Source: Orientallactaga sibirica (taxonomy: Eukaryota > Chordata > Mammalia > Rodentia > Dipodidae). Taken from it: 64,000 bases of DNA. Both the position numbers and the translations under genes were made by a program. The notes below the pieces were generated by a model. It was given only the letters and a program-made list of their open reading frames with translations, was not told the origin of the DNA and made no database searches. Location: assembly GCA_036365145.1 (NCBI GenBank), contig JAEOAD010000018.1:8636001-8700000 (forward strand), read 5' to 3'. Of the stretch, positions 46,220-56,608 are shown piece by piece. The stretch's first letter is position 1; each line of letters opens with the position of its first letter.

Positions 46220-47937
46220 TCAGAAAACCACAATTATGATGAGCCATTGTACAATATTAGATATTAAAAGAGTAAAGGCACTATGAAAAGGACTTAAATT
46301 ATTCAATCTATTAGTGATTCCCTCTAACCAATTTTGTCCAGTAAGAACAGCCAATTTACTTTTAAAGGTATGAGCTATATCTTTTTCTAAGTCTTGTAGT
46401 TTTTGCATAAGGTTTGTATGGCCTGTGAGAATATGTATAACAGTCTCCCAATGAGATTGATTGTATGGAATAGGTGTAATACACATGGTTGAAGAATTAT
46501 AATCACAGGACAAAGAACTTTTAACAATTAGCATATGTAATTTATGTCTTATCCATTCAACCACAGATTTTAAATTTTGAACACCAGATGCCAAATGCAA
46601 GTCCAGTTTTTTTTTTACATCCATAAAGGTGTGATTTTTGATGCCAAACTTGAACAAATGTAGCAGTCTGGTTGCCTTGATGTAAAGCAACTCCAGTGAC
46701 AGCAGCAGTAGCAGTCACGGCAGCAGTTTCAAGGATGGCCAAAACGATCTCAGCCACTAATCTTTTTACATGATGTAAAACTTTGTCCGTAGCTCCAACA
46801 AGCCAAGCAGAGGATAAAGAATCACTCCATGGTCTAGTCAAATTTACGGGCAACCATATGGAAGTACGTGTTTTCATTATAAACATAGATTGAGTAGTCC
46901 AGTTAAATTGACTCCACCATGTTCTATTAACACACTGTAAAAGACTGCAGTTCTGGCAGTGTATTTGTCCATTTGTCTTATTTCAAGTAATGTCTCCTAC
47001 TAGTAAAACATTAGGATATCACACACAAGCCATATATAGATTCATTTTTGTTAAAACTAATTTTAAAATTTGGATTACTTTTAGATACATTTAATGTCAT
47101 ATTCCCTGTCCAAGAATCTAAAGATTTAGATACAGCCAATAATTTCCATAACTCATTTTGGCTTTGTTCATGATACTATAAATTAGGTCTAGGACTAGAA
47201 AGCCCTTTTCCTGTCCAAGCAATAGTTTCATTAGTATTTGCATCAATGTGATTCCTCTGTTTATACCATCTAAGCGGTATCTGCATAAATTTTGTTTTAA
47301 AGGTCCCATGAGGACTCCAACCCAAAATTACTGTATTTGAAGTTGTATCAAAACTGCTGCTTATAACCCTCTACAAATTACCCATTTTATTCTGATCTTG
47401 TCTCCATTGAAGTCAGGATTTCCACAAGGAGTATTATCAGGAAGAGTTTTTATTAAATCCTTATTTGTAAACCCCATTGTTTTAAAACTAGCAATGGATA
47501 AGAGAAGCGCATGAGTGGTAAGAGTAGAATGATTAAAAGTAAAAGCCCATGCTTGATGAGTATATTTCAAACAATATTCTGGAGCACCAATACAGACAGG
47601 GGTTCTCGAATTGGCCTTAGTTATATTGTTCATAAAACGTGTTTGACTAAATGATAAATTTTTTTTTTTCCCAGGAAGAACAGAACACACCAGGCATTAT
47701 ATTAGTCATATTAGTACATACCCCAAAAGGAGCTTGATCTCAATTAACAGCCTTCAGAAGAGGAGGATTAGGTATAAAAGCCCAATAAGTGAAGATTGGT
47801 GTGCTCTCACATAGACCTACCTGACAAGTGACAATTGCCAGCATAGCTAAAAACAAAGTAGTGGGAGTAATTGGTTGCTCTGATTCTTTAACCATCTTTT
47901 TTCTGCTTGCTGAATTAATTTCTTTAATTGACCCCAA
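46220..47937 (-). pseudogene. env: ERVK env pseudogene (signal peptide, SU, TM regions)
   Basis: Env would mediate receptor binding and fusion. The first open piece (47937-47740) starts just past the integrase end and has a hydrophobic signal-peptide segment (LFLAMLAIVTCQVGLC). The surface-subunit region is readable at 47690-47361 and 47309-47118, with NIT- and NHS-type glycosylation sites. The transmembrane-subunit region (46886-46220) holds an alanine/threonine-rich fusion-peptide-like stretch (AAVTATAAVTGVALH), then a helical, cysteine-containing ectodomain and a hydrophobic segment (VQWLIIIVV). The layout is that of class II env. At least three stops or frameshifts separate the pieces. 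The extreme C-terminal tail is short or lost before the polypurine tract. Confidence 0.82.
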
Positions 47938-47986
47938 GTAGGAGGTTTAGCAGTACGAGTGCTGACAGTGAAAGATCTCTGAAGAG

Positions 47987-48760
47987 TCAAGTTTTGGAAT
48001 GTTGTGAACACATCTCAGTCTCTGGATTCCGCCATTTTATGTTTGGAAGGTATCCAGAAAGATTGATGTCCTGTAGAAACATAGCATATCCTCTACCTAT
48101 TATTAAAACCTCTCCAGGGATCCACTTACCATTGTCCTTAACCCATATCAGTCGAGATTTATTCTCATATGTTTTAGAATTATCCTCAGCTGAAAAATGT
48201 CTTGCAGCAGGTGTATTACCTATGGAATCCCAATAATTGCAAAAAATTAAGGTATATAATGTTTTATGTATAATATTACGAGGAGTATCCTTATTCCCCA
48301 TTTTAATTTTTGTAATATATAATTTTAAAGTTTGATTAGTTATTCCAGTAATAGCTTGTCTTGTATTATTGGAAGGAAGATTGGTAACATGAGTTATATT
48401 ATGAAATTGGAAAAACTTCTTTAGAGCATTGGAAACATAAGCAGAACCATTATCAGTTTTAATTAATTTAGGTTTTTTATAATAGTAAAACATTTTAATG
48501 AATGTGAAATTACATGACAAACCTTTTGTCCCAGTAAAGAAGCAGTCCATTGTAAATGAGAATAGGTATCTATTGAATGATGAATATATTTTATTTTAGC
48601 AAAAAAAAAGGATATTAGGTAATATCTATTTGTCAAATATGGTTACTATTAAATCTTTTAGGGTTAACCCCAGGTGGAAGATGGGGTGTATCAATAGTGG
48701 CACAAGTAGAGCATTGTCGCACAATATTTTGTGTTTGTGTTTTGGTAGTTTTAAAATGAT
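47987..48760 (-). pseudogene. pol: ERVK integrase pseudogene (core and C-terminus)
   Basis: The zinc-binding CxxC is at about 48697-48706 (CSTC). The core contains KTDNGSAYVS (second catalytic Asp, about 48455). The region that should hold the catalytic Glu reads NNTRQAITGITNQTLK, with Thr at the place expected for Glu, so strand transfer would be lost. The C-terminal DNA-binding part is present (RLIWVKDNGKWIPGEVLI). The open piece 47987-48550 is 187 codons. A stop and frameshift lie between the zinc part and the core, and the zinc-binding domain is split by a SINE (next entry). Confidence 0.85.
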
Positions 48761-48766
48761 GTCTTT

Positions 48767-49119
48767 GGGCTGGAGAGATGGCTTAGCGGTTAAGGCGCCT
48801 GCCTGCTAAGCCTAAGAACGCTGGTTCCAATCTCCAGCAGTTCCAATCTCCAGGTCCCACGTTTAGCCAGATGCAAAGTGAGGCAAGGGTGCAATGCTGC
48901 ACTTGCCCACAAGGGGGTGCACGCATCTGGATTTCGTTCACAGCAGCTGAGAGACTGTTGGTGCACCCATCTCTGTCTCCCTCTCCCTCTCTATTTCTCT
49001 CTCTGTCTCTCTCCAAAATAAAATAAAATAAAATAAAATAAAATAAAATAAAATAAAATAAAATAAAATAAAATAAAATAAAATAAAATATAAAAAATAA
49101 AATAAAAATAAAATAAAAT
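48767..49119 (+). mobile_element. DIP-like SINE with long (AAAAT)n tail, in integrase
   Basis: Near-complete: head GGGCTGGAGAGATGGCTTAG, an A-box-like segment (about 48781-48796) and a B-box-like ggttccaatctcc. A small internal duplication (agttccaatctcc) follows at 48838. A (TC)n stretch is at 48968-49012 and an (AAAAT)n tail at 49015-49119. The target duplication aaaatgatgtctt is at 48753-48765 and 49120-49132. It splits the HHCC domain: histidine-rich residues (THHQHYH) lie to its right at about 49150-49170, the CxxC to its left. Opposite in orientation to the provirus. Confidence 0.95.
49015..49119. repeat. (AAAAT)n tail of the SINE
   Basis: About 20 pentamer units, mostly perfect, slightly disordered at 49090-49115. 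Confidence 0.95.
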
Positions 49120-49132
49120 AAAATGATGTCTT

Positions 49133-50077
49133 AATCCCTTAGCATTTGTATGATAATGTTGATGATGTGTTATAGTTTTTGAAAAATTACAAAAAACTGA
49201 GTTTTGGACATAATAGTTAACATCTTTATTGGCTTTAGTTAATGGTCCAGGTAAATGTGAATGTGTTATAATATGTGATATATATATCTTTTTTGTTCTC
49301 ATTTTTAATAAGATAGCTATTTGATAAGCTATATACTGAACAGGATGAGTAAGAACCAAGGGAAAATCAGCGGAATAAATACAGACTATAGTCCTATAAA
49401 CATATTTAGAATCGGTAGCAATATTAACAGTTGTTTCTTTATACTGAGATAATACAGGAAGAACAGCAAATAACTTATTTTGTTGAATGGATTTTTAAGG
49501 AGATTTATAAAATAATATAAGAACCAGTATGATATCTTATATTTGTATTAGAGCTAGTATCAGTAAAAATAGTAGGCCCTTGTATTGGGCTAGAAGCAAT
49601 AGGATTATCAATAATAAGAGAAGTCATCTGTAAAAAGAAGATTTTTTGAGAAGGATAATGATTATCAATTTGATCAGTGAAACCTGTTAAAGAAATTTGT
49701 CAGTTATTGTTATGTTGATAAAGACTATCTATTTGAGATGTTGAAAATGGTATTATTATTTTTTGTGGATTACAACCTCATAATTGTTGTAATTTTTTTA
49801 TCTTTACTAATAAGCATAGTTATTTTATCAACATAAGTGTCTAGTAATTTATTGGATTTTTTAGGCAAAAATAGCCATTTTAGAATGTCATCAGATTGAC
49901 ATAAACATGCAGTGGGAGAATGAATAGTATGAAAAATACTTAATAGAATGGATTGACTTTTGTCTAAATAAGTTAGACAAGATTGAGAAAAGACTTGTTT
50001 AAATATCCTAAGTTTTTTTTTTCACTTTTTAAGTTAATTGTCTAGGATTGTTAATATCAGTGTCACCTTTTAACATA
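49133..50077 (-). pseudogene. pol: ERVK pol: RNase H and start of integrase, unreadable
   Basis: By position between RT and integrase this should be RNase H and the integrase N-terminus. I can read only the histidine part of the integrase zinc finger near 49150-49170 and scattered hydrophobic words; no RNase H motif is confidently seen. The frame is heavily broken and AT-rich on the plus strand. Confidence 0.5.
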
Positions 50078-50920
50078 TTAAATAAGTGTTTTAAAGCATA
50101 ATTGGAGATTTTTTAAGGTAGGCCTCAACCAGTAAATGTCTCCCAATAATTTTTGAAAATCATTTAAGGTTTTTAAGTTATCATGTCTTATGGATATTTT
50201 TTGAGTTTTAATTTGAGTATTCCCTAATATATATCCCAAATATGATATGGGTATTTTCTTTTGAACTTTATCAGGGGCTATTCTTAAATTATATAATTTT
50301 AATTGTTGGAGAAGCATTTTAAGAACTTGATTTTGTATATCATCATTAGGAGTTGTTATTAAAATATTATCCATATAATGATAAAGGATAACTTTGGAGA
50401 ATTGTTTTTTAATAGGATGTAATGTTTTATCAACAAATTTTTGACATAGAATAGGGCTATTTAACATTTTTTGTGGTAACATTTTTTTATTGGTATCTTT
50501 TAATAGGTCTTTGATTATTATACTCTGGGATTGTAAAAGCAAAATTAAAAAAAATTTTATCTTGTAAAGGAATGGTAAAGAAACAGTCTTTTAAATCTAT
50601 TACTGTTAAGCAGTAATGTTGAGGTATCATAGATGGTAGAGGGATCCCAGGTTGTAAGTTACTTATAGGTTTAATGTATTTATTGATAGTACGTAAATCA
50701 GTAAGTAGTTTTCATTTTTTAGAATTTTTTATAACAAAAATGGGAGAATTCCGAGGTGATACAGAAGGTTCTATATGTTTTAATTCTAATTGTTCTTTAA
50801 CCAAATTTTTTAATGCCTCAAGTTTAATTTTAGGTAAAGGCCATTGTTCTACCCATACTGGAGTTTGATTAAGCCATTCCAATGGCCTTTAGTTTGTTGT
50901 CTGTATGTTTAAGGTAGTAC
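50078..50920 (-). pseudogene. pol: ERVK reverse transcriptase pseudogene
   Basis: The RT start is readable near 50900 ([20 protein letters not shown]), then [16 protein letters not shown] (about 50740-50790) and VIDLKDCFFTIPL (about 50575-50615), which carries the first catalytic Asp. The open piece 50078-50542 (154 codons) contains HYMDNILITTP at about 50365: the YMDD box reads YMDN, so a catalytic Asp is lost. The downstream palm/thumb words (SYLGYILG, LNDFQKLLGDIYWLRP) are well preserved. Several stops and a frameshift near 50540 separate the pieces. Confidence 0.9.
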
Positions 50921-50989
50921 TAACTTGAGAGAAAATATTTTTTTTCCAAATGTTAATCGGTATAGGAGCAATGTACAATTGAATGCTAA

Positions 50990-51205
50990 TTATGTCTCTA
51001 GTAGGTAACTGGCATTGATATAATTTATCATTTATATATACTTGAGTTATCAGTCCTATCCCTTTTCAAGTAGAATCAGTAAGATGTTTTTTCTAAATGG
51101 GTGGCCATTGATCTAAACTTATTACTGAAACATTTGTTCCAGTATCTAATAATCCTTTAAAAGGCCAATTATTTATTTTGATAATACACATAGGTTTTTG
51201 TAAAG
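50990..51205 (-). pseudogene. pro: ERVK protease remnant
   Basis: An aspartic protease active-site motif reads LLDTGTNVSVIS at about 51120-51160 (the usual motif has DTGA). It is followed by DQWPPI, and further downstream by the start of RT at 50920. It lies directly after dUTPase, in the betaretroviral order. The frame is interrupted by at least one stop. Confidence 0.75.
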
Positions 51206-51208
51206 AAA

Positions 51209-51577
51209 TTAATGTTTCCCAAAATATATTTGTTCCTGTGTTTCTAAATCCTCCCTTTCTTTCAACATTTTGAGAAGGAAATTGTTTGTAAGGTAATAAT
51301 AGAATTTGAGTAATTTTAGTTCTATTTTAATATTAATAGGCTTATTTACCTTAACCATAATTTTTATTTTTCCAATAAAATCAGGATCAATGACCCCAGG
51401 AATAACTTGAATTCCTTTCAATGTAGAATTATTTTTTCCCAAAAGTAACCCTACATGTTTAGGAGGAATAGGTCTAAATACATTAGTAGATAAGGTATAA
51501 ACCCCTCCTGAAGGAGAAAGCGTATAAGGTAAAGCTACAGAAAGATCTGCAGCAGCACTTTCAGAAGTGGCTGACAA
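51209..51577 (-). pseudogene. ERVK dUTPase domain
   Basis: The open piece of 122 codons is a trimeric dUTPase. It has ATSESAAADLS (motif 1 region), PPKHVGLLLGKNNSTLKG (motif 2) and QVIPGVIDPDFIGKIKI (motif 3, with the catalytic-type Asp). The location between gag and protease is the betaretroviral one. The C-terminal glycine-rich motif is not clear in this frame. It differs in place from the dUTPase of the ERVL element at 33030, which follows integrase. Confidence 0.88.
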
Positions 51578-51669
51578 TAATTGTTTTATTCTTAATTGCC
51601 TGTATTTATTTAGGGCCCCTAGGGAGGGGCCAGAAATTTGTTTTCTGATTGTTTTTTATTGTTTTCATT

Positions 51670-53374
51670 TATTTATTTATTATCAGTCCTCTTTGATATT
51701 ATTTTATTTTTACATTTATTAGTCCAGTGGTATCTTTTTTTATATCTTTTACATAACTGTGTAGGTCTAGGATGAGTAGGGGGTTGATAATTTTTTTTAT
51801 GTTTACAATATTTTTTCAAATGATCGGGCCTTTCACAAGCATAACATAATTGCTTTTTATCATTTAATGTCTTTGTTAATGCTCCAGCAAACACTTGGGC
51901 ATGATGAGAAGAGCTCCCTATTCCAGCACATGTTTGTAACCATTTATCCATATCAGATCCTTGTCCTTTTAAAGGACAAATAGCTCTTTGACATTCCTTA
52001 TTGGTATTTTCATAAGTTAAAGATTGCAAAACAATTTGAGTTGCCTCTCCTTGATCTATCGCTCTTAACATTGTTTCTCTTAATCTAGACAAGAAATCAG
52101 TGTAAAGTTTATGTGGCCCTTGCATAGTTTTTACAAACAAGGGAGCAGCTTTTATAGATACTTTAATTTTCTGCCATGGTTTGTAAAAAATATATATATA
52201 TATATTTTGGTTTTTCGAGGTAGAGTGTCACTCTGTCTCAGGCTGACCTGGAGTTCACTCTGTATTCTCAGGGTGGCCTCGAACTCATGGTGATCCTCCT
52301 ACTTCTGCCTCCCGAGTGCTGGGATTAAAGGCGTGCACCACCACTCCTGGCTAAATATATTTTTTAATTGACTAAGAGTGGCATCTGATAATTGACATTG
52401 TTGTTTTAATTTTTTGTATTGTCTTGTTAATTTATCTTTTGTAGGCCTAGGTGGATTTTTCCTTGTATTTAATCTGTTCATAGTCTGAGCCTCTTTTAAC
52501 CATCAACTCCTTAATTGTAACCATTGGGAACCTTTAAGTATTGTCCTTTTAATTAATTTAAAGTCCATAGGAATCAAGAGTTGTTCTGAAGCAAAAGAAT
52601 CTAGAAGTCTTAACATATATGGAGATCAAACTGTATTATAGCTACTTATAATTCTTTTAAAAATTTATGCTCAGTAGCAGCATAAGTAATATTAATTCCT
52701 CCTTGAGGGAATTGATCATGTACTCCAGGACCAAATTGTTGTCTAGTAATGGGACATAGTAACGGAGTATAAGAGGCATGATTGTCTGAAATGTGATGAG
52801 TCTGATAATTAGGGAAAGTAAAAGTTTTGTCTCCTCCCAATTGAGTTTGCACTCCTGTATTAGCCATGAAAACAGAGGGTGAATTATGATCAACTTTTTT
52901 TTCCTGAGATACTTGTTTTAATAATTTTAGTAAAGCCTCCTCTTGTTCTCTAACACTCTCCTCTTCCTTTTTAGGAGCAGAAGGACTTAAAGGTATAAAA
53001 GGCTCAGTTTTATCTAATTTAGCCATTTCATATACGTGTTCATCTTTTATAATATGTTTTTTTGTGCAGTTTTTTTCATATATTTATTATCTGTCTCCAA
53101 AAGCTTTAAGGCTTTAGTTAGTGCACTACATGCAGACCATAACTCAACACTCATAGTGTCACCTTTCTGATGTTTCTGTCCCAACATTTTAATAACCTGT
53201 TGCCAATCTCTCATTTAATTGACATTTCTCTTGATATGAAAACCAATAACACTTGTCACAAATTTTGCACAATAATTTTCGTAATGTTGAATTAGAAAGG
53301 GAAACTTCTATTGAACATAACAGACCTTGTAGTAAATACAAGTATTCTTGTTCTTTAGACAGGGAAGTCCCCAT
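51670..53374 (-). pseudogene. gag: ERVK gag pseudogene
   Basis: The probable start is the ATG at 53374: MGTSLSKEQEYLYLLQGLL, with Gly at position 2 as a myristoylation site for membrane targeting of matrix. A Lys/Glu-rich piece lies at 52646-53026. The capsid region continues to 52360 and then past an inserted B1. The nucleocapsid (51673-52140) has one intact zinc knuckle, CYACERPDHLKKYC (CX2CX4HX4C), and a second in which the second Cys is Tyr (CKRYKKRYHWTNKC). Stops at several points and the B1 make it non-functional. Confidence 0.88.
52200..52353 (-). mobile_element. B1 SINE in ERVK gag (antisense)
   Basis: It runs from ttggtttttcgaggtagagt to caccaccactcctggc and is flanked by A/T-rich aaatatat words (52185-52205 and 52354-52362), a probable target duplication. 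A short (TA)n run adjoins its left end. It lies in the same orientation as the provirus. Confidence 0.93.
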
Positions 53375-53441
53375 AATGCGGAAAGTCCTGCTCACTTACT
53401 CGCCGTGTAGTTCTTTCAGTTTCTTCCACCCGGCTCGCTGT

Positions 53442-53804
53442 TGTTGGGGCCCAAGGCTGAAAGAAATGACAAAGACACACAACAGAGAAGACAGACACGG
53501 CGGCTGCACCGTGCTCACTTTATTGCAGCTTTATATTTCTTTGGTGAAAGCAGTTTATGTGACAAACTCTTAGCACACAAAGAAAATCTGTTTCATTTCC
53601 CAGAACTTTCTGTAACCATTAGCCTTGACTGATATCAACTGGAACACAGCATCCATAGCCTTTATCTTTCCTCCTGTTTGTAGGCAAGAAAGGGCCCACC
53701 CGTTTGCGGGATGTGTTCAAGGCTCACAATGTTCCAAAAACATCTTGAGGCATTTGCATGTAAAATGTCCTCCAGTAACCTCCTCTTGCTTCTGGGATCC
53801 TACA
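53442..53804 (-). mobile_element. 5' LTR of ERVK provirus
   Basis: 363 bp, with ends identical to the 3' LTR. On the minus strand, sequence downstream of the LTR (53441 leftward) shows no standard primer-binding site at once: the first TGG is 13 nt away (tggaagaaactg). The LTR would supply enhancer, promoter and poly(A) signals. Confidence 0.93.
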
Positions 53805-53809
53805 GATAG

Positions 53810-54560
53810 TTTTTCAGGATAAAGTAATCTTGGTTGACAGTTTTTATCTTTCAGAGCTAGGAATACATCATTCCAAGCCCTTCTGGCTTTTAAAGTTTGT
53901 GTTGAGTAATCTGCTGTGATCCTGATGGGTTTCCCTTTGAAGGTCACTTGCTTTTTTTCTCTAACTGCTTTGAATATATTTTATTTGGTTTGTGTGTTTA
54001 GTAGTTTAACTATAACATGACGAGGAGAGGATCTTTCTAGGGTTTGTCTGTTTGGTGTTCTAAAAGCTTCTTGTATGTGCATTGGCATTTCTTTCCCAAC
54101 TTGGGGAAAATTTTCTTCTATGATTTTGTTGAAAACACCTACTAAACCTCTGGATTGAAATTCTCCTTCACCTATATGCTGAATTCTTATGTTTGATCTT
54201 TTCATAGTGTCCTGGATATCTTGGAATTCCCATTTATACCTTTCTATTGGTCTTTCTCTTTGTTGGACTGTATTAGGTCTGCCACCTGGTCTGTAGTTTA
54301 GATATTCTGTTCTCTCCTTCATCCATTCTACTGGTAAGACTTTCCACAGAGTTTTTTATTTCACTGACTGTGTTCTTCAGAGCTAGGATTTCAGCCTGGT
54401 TTTTCTTCAGTATTTCTATTTCCTTACTTTTGTCCTATAATGACACTTTTATTTCATTAAGCTGGTTTTCTGTGCTCTCTTTCAGGAGTTTGTCTTCTTC
54501 TTTGAGTCCTTTCATTTCTTCTTTCATTTCTTTGATATAGATAGAACCATTCTTTTGAAG
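53810..54560 (-). pseudogene. L1-B ORF1 pseudogene
   Basis: The sequence parallels 25120-25870 of the other antisense L1. The open piece 53981-54322 (113 codons) carries KRSNIRIQHIGEGE and FRTPNRQTLERSSPRHVIVK of the ORF1p RRM and C-terminal domains. The coiled-coil part lies in other frames to about 54560. Frameshifts make it inactive. Confidence 0.8.
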
Positions 54561-55790
54561 TCTTTGTCAGGTATTTCATCTAAAACAGTCTCATTGGTGA
54601 TCATTTCTGATGTATTTATAATTTTTATACTTCCAGGATATGAGTTTAAGATGCCAAATGTAGCTCTTGTACCCTAATCCAACTGCAGATGTAATCCTAG
54701 GTGTTGAGTTTGCTTGCTAAGCAAATATTCTAGTGGACTTGGTGGAACAATATACTGGAAAATTCTAGACTTCAACTGAGCAATATACATTCAATAAAAA
54801 GCAGGACAGAATATACAAGTGTGGAGATTAAAACAAACAAATATTCTTATAAGGCCAAAATCCCTAAGGGTGTGTGTTGCTCTACACCCTTAATCCTTTC
54901 AGGTAGGAAGTAGATAATTCTGTTCTGAAGTGGGTTCCACGTCAGCCTGGACCTGGATCAGACCTTGTCCCCAATAATGACAAAAGCAAAAGACAAAGGC
55001 CCTATAAGTCTGTAAGCATTAAAGACAGCAATATTCAACCCCCCATGTACAACTTATTTGAAGATGGTAAAGCCAATCAAAAATATGTAACCCATATGTG
55101 CAGTGACATGAAAATGGAGATTAGCACTTCCAATGCAGGCCTATGTACCTGTTTTTTTTTTTTTTTTTTTTTTGGTCAGTTGGCTTCGTTACCTTTTGGT
55201 GTGTTTTCCAATCTCACCATTGCTGAGTGCCCTCCTCGATCCCTCCATGGCTGAGTACCCACCTCAATCCCTCCATGTTGTTCTGTGGAACTGGAGCTCG
55301 GAGGCTCACCTGTGCTGGATGCACTGCCACTGGGAACTGAATCCTGAAGTTTTGTGGTTCTGATGGTTGGGGGATCGGAGAGTTCAGGAAGCCTGTAGTT
55401 GCCTACACCATCCCCCTGTATCTCTTTCAGTAGCTCCTTAGTTGATCTCAGCTGACTTTTCTTTAGATTTCTGGGCTCTGCAAGAAGGCTGATGAAGTTG
55501 GGAAGGTCCCCTTCTTTGGTCTCTGCTGCTGCTACTCAGTGAGCCTGCTGGGTGGTGCCAGGCATGTAGATTGCTTGGATCGGGGCCACTGTGGATTGGG
55601 GCCACAAGCTCCTCAGTGGGATTCTGTCTGTTTTCCTCCTTTCTGGTGGATCTTGGTCTCTCCTCCTTCTCTGCTATGTCTAAGAAAAACATATACTCTT
55701 TCACTTTTCAGAATAAGAGTGTATTTTGGTGTAGTTTTGCTTAAATCCCTCCCTGGACTGGTTTGGCATGGTTCCTATGCCACCATCTTA
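54561..55790 (-). promoter_or_regulatory. L1-B 5'UTR
   Basis: This matches the 5'UTR at 25931-27305 in order, including the B1-like segment (54850-54990), but carries one copy of the unit tripled at 26697-26848. A pure T run at 55152-55174 is where the sister copy has a shorter, mixed tract (about 26603). The right end (55780-55790) is the complete 5' terminus, next to the target duplication. Confidence 0.75.
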
Positions 55791-56145
55791 CCATTTGTTT
55801 TCTTGATGGTATCCCTTCTGATAGGAGTGACATAGAATCTCAAAGTAGTTTTAATTTGCATTTCTCTGATGGCTAAGGATGTAGAACATTTTTTTAGATG
55901 TGTATATGCCATCTGTACTTTCTCCTTCGAGAGCTCTCTATTTAGTTCCATAGCCCATTTTTTAATTGAGTTGTTTTGATTTATTTTTGTTTTGTTTTTT
56001 GAGTTCTTTGTATATTCTGGATATTAAGCCTCTCTCAGAGGCTTCTATTCACAGTGTCCTTTGCTGTACAAAAGCTTTGCAATTTCATGAGATCCCATTG
56101 GTTTATTAGTGGTTTTACTTACTGAGCAATTGGGGTTATATTAAC

Positions 56146-56608
56146 TTCTGTATTTTTGAGGTAAGGTTTAGATTATATTTGCTGTTTCTGGTGGATCCTG
56201 GTGCATCAGCAAAGCTGATGCTTTAGTTCCTTTACAATGCTGTATATTTATCAAGTGGGGTGGGAGCCCTGCTGATCTCATAGTTTCTGAGGCACTGAGT
56301 TTAGGATTGTCCCTTCTGTTAGGGAACCTTGTCAGTGGAGCATGTGGTTTCCCTACCTGAATCACCCTGTTGGTGGATGCCATCTTGCTGCCCTCCATGA
56401 CCCCTGAGAAGGAGCAGCTTCCAGGGTATTTAATACTTTAATATGTGAATACTCACATGACTAGAAAGATACTGAGGCCCTCAAATGCTCATAACAAACA
56501 CAGGCTCAGTGGACATGTGGGCTGTATTTGTTGCTGTTGGCTGGGTGCTATAGTGTCCTCCAAGTGGCCTTTGTCTACATGTGGCATCTCATCCTGCGTG
56601 GGCTACCT
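56146..56608. other. Unassigned DNA
   Basis: Between L1-A and the MaLR element. No family recognised; the tone is LTR-like (GC-balanced), but I have no match inside the window. Confidence 0.35.

Larger units (their letters stand above)
45726..53804 (-). mobile_element. ERVK (class II, betaretrovirus-like) provirus, defective
   Basis: Read on the minus strand: 5' LTR (53804-53442), gag, dUTPase/protease, RT, integrase, env, polypurine tract, 3' LTR (46113-45726), bracketed by GATAG. The dUTPase between gag and protease, two zinc knuckles in gag, and the env type mark a betaretrovirus-like element. The LTRs differ at about 25 positions by eye in about 363 aligned bases, plus one indel of 24-25 bp, so the insertion is not recent. 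Every coding region is broken. A DIP-like SINE and a B1 lie inside. Confidence 0.93.
43343..55790 (-). mobile_element. L1-B (antisense), inserted in L1-A, internally deleted
   Basis: The insert is bounded by ccatttgttttct at 43330-43342 and 55791-55803, a clear target duplication. From the left: reversed A-rich tail and 3' terminus (43343-43385), 3'UTR to about 44580, then a jump straight to the end of the ORF2 endonuclease region (44583). ORF2 start is at 45503, then spacer, ORF1 and a 5'UTR ending at 55790. The RT and C-terminal half of ORF2 are absent. A provirus (45726-53804) splits the spacer upstream of ORF2. Without it L1-B is about 4.4 kb. Confidence 0.9.
41356..56145 (-). mobile_element. 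L1-A (antisense), outermost element of the nest
   Basis: Left part 41356-43342: reversed 3' terminus (attgaccacttctatactta), 3'UTR and the ORF2 C-terminal end. Right part 55791-56145 continues the same ORF2 sequence, starting ccatttgttttcttgatggt. The two parts join without loss once L1-B is removed, apart from the duplicated target site. ORF2 similarity ends near 56145, so L1-A is 5'-truncated. Only about 2.3 kb of the 14.8-kb span is L1-A itself. Confidence 0.88.

Noticed and set aside
46220..47937. Domesticated env (syncytin-like) gene
   Set aside because: Env is broken by several stops and frameshifts, so no long intact frame has been kept.
48781..48850. tRNA gene suggested by A-box and B-box
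   Set aside because: It is the tRNA-derived head of a SINE with tail and target duplication; it lacks a cloverleaf with anticodon and acceptor stems that I could fold.
49015..49119. Regular short repeat as CRISPR or satellite
   Set aside because: Pentamer SINE tail without spacers; CRISPR is not expected in nuclear mammalian DNA.
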